A DNA stretch of 7,967 nt from an uncultured Clostridia bacterium (GTDB lineage: Bacteria > Bacillota > Clostridia > Oscillospirales > Oscillospiraceae). Under the pieces are notes generated by a model, which was not told the DNA's origin, did not search any database, and was given only the letters and a program-made list of their open reading frames with translations. The stretch is taken from contig CALJDB010000192.1 of assembly GCA_938023775.1 (NCBI GenBank), forward strand, positions 1-7,967. Reading direction: 5' to 3'. The position numbers were made by a program, and so were the translations under genes. Positions 7,958-7,967 of the stretch are shown one piece after another; within the stretch, counting starts at the first letter, position 1, and each line of letters begins with the position of its first letter.

Positions 7958-7967
7958 TGACAAACCA

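Noticed and set aside
6989..7960. A 323-codon plus-strand open frame opposite fba
   Set aside because: Codon-aligned antisense shadow of fba that begins inside the transcription terminator; no family features.

Overview
The window is visibly GC-rich, with codons ending mostly in G or C. It carries a sporulation gene (spoIIE) among housekeeping genes. SpoIIE, the sigma-A-type promoters, the strong GGAGG-like ribosome binding sites and the style of the proteins point to a spore-forming, GC-rich member of the Bacillota, most likely a clostridial gut lineage of the Oscillospiraceae type. The taxonomic placement is inference; the presence of a sporulation phosphatase is direct.

Layout. Positions 1-1633 hold a minus-strand unit: ahcY (S-adenosylhomocysteine hydrolase, 1633-395), followed 39 nt later by the start of mgtE (Mg2+ channel/transporter), which runs off the left edge. 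ahcY has its own promoter with a perfect 14-bp palindrome filling the -35/-10 spacer. Positions 1708-1740 form a terminator that closes the next minus-strand unit. In that unit spoIIE (4511-2175) is followed after only 7 nt by a 139-codon gene for an unknown protein with a C-terminal membrane anchor. Positions 4512-4717 are an AT-rich divergent intergenic region. It holds a minus-strand spoIIE promoter with the unusual 21-bp -35/-10 spacing known from Bacillus subtilis spoIIE, and a textbook 17-bp-spaced plus-strand promoter for a copper-exporting P-type ATPase (copA, 4718-6946). copA ends at a 20-bp perfect hairpin shared with the convergent class II fructose-bisphosphate aldolase gene (fba, 7957-7004), whose upstream region lies outside the window.

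How the genes work together. SpoIIE activates sigma-F in the forespore and is probably under Spo0A control here. AhcY clears S-adenosylhomocysteine in the methyl cycle. MgtE handles Mg2+, CopA exports Cu+, and Fba is glycolytic/gluconeogenic. These are mostly independent functions placed side by side, and I see no defence system, mobile element, CRISPR array, RNA gene or new multi-gene system. The points most worth follow-up are regulatory (the spoIIE promoter, the 10-bp-phased direct repeat at its start site, and the palindromes at the ahcY and copA promoters), together with the uncharacterised partner gene of spoIIE. No stretch over 300 bases lacks a gene; the largest gap is the 206-bp spoIIE/copA region.
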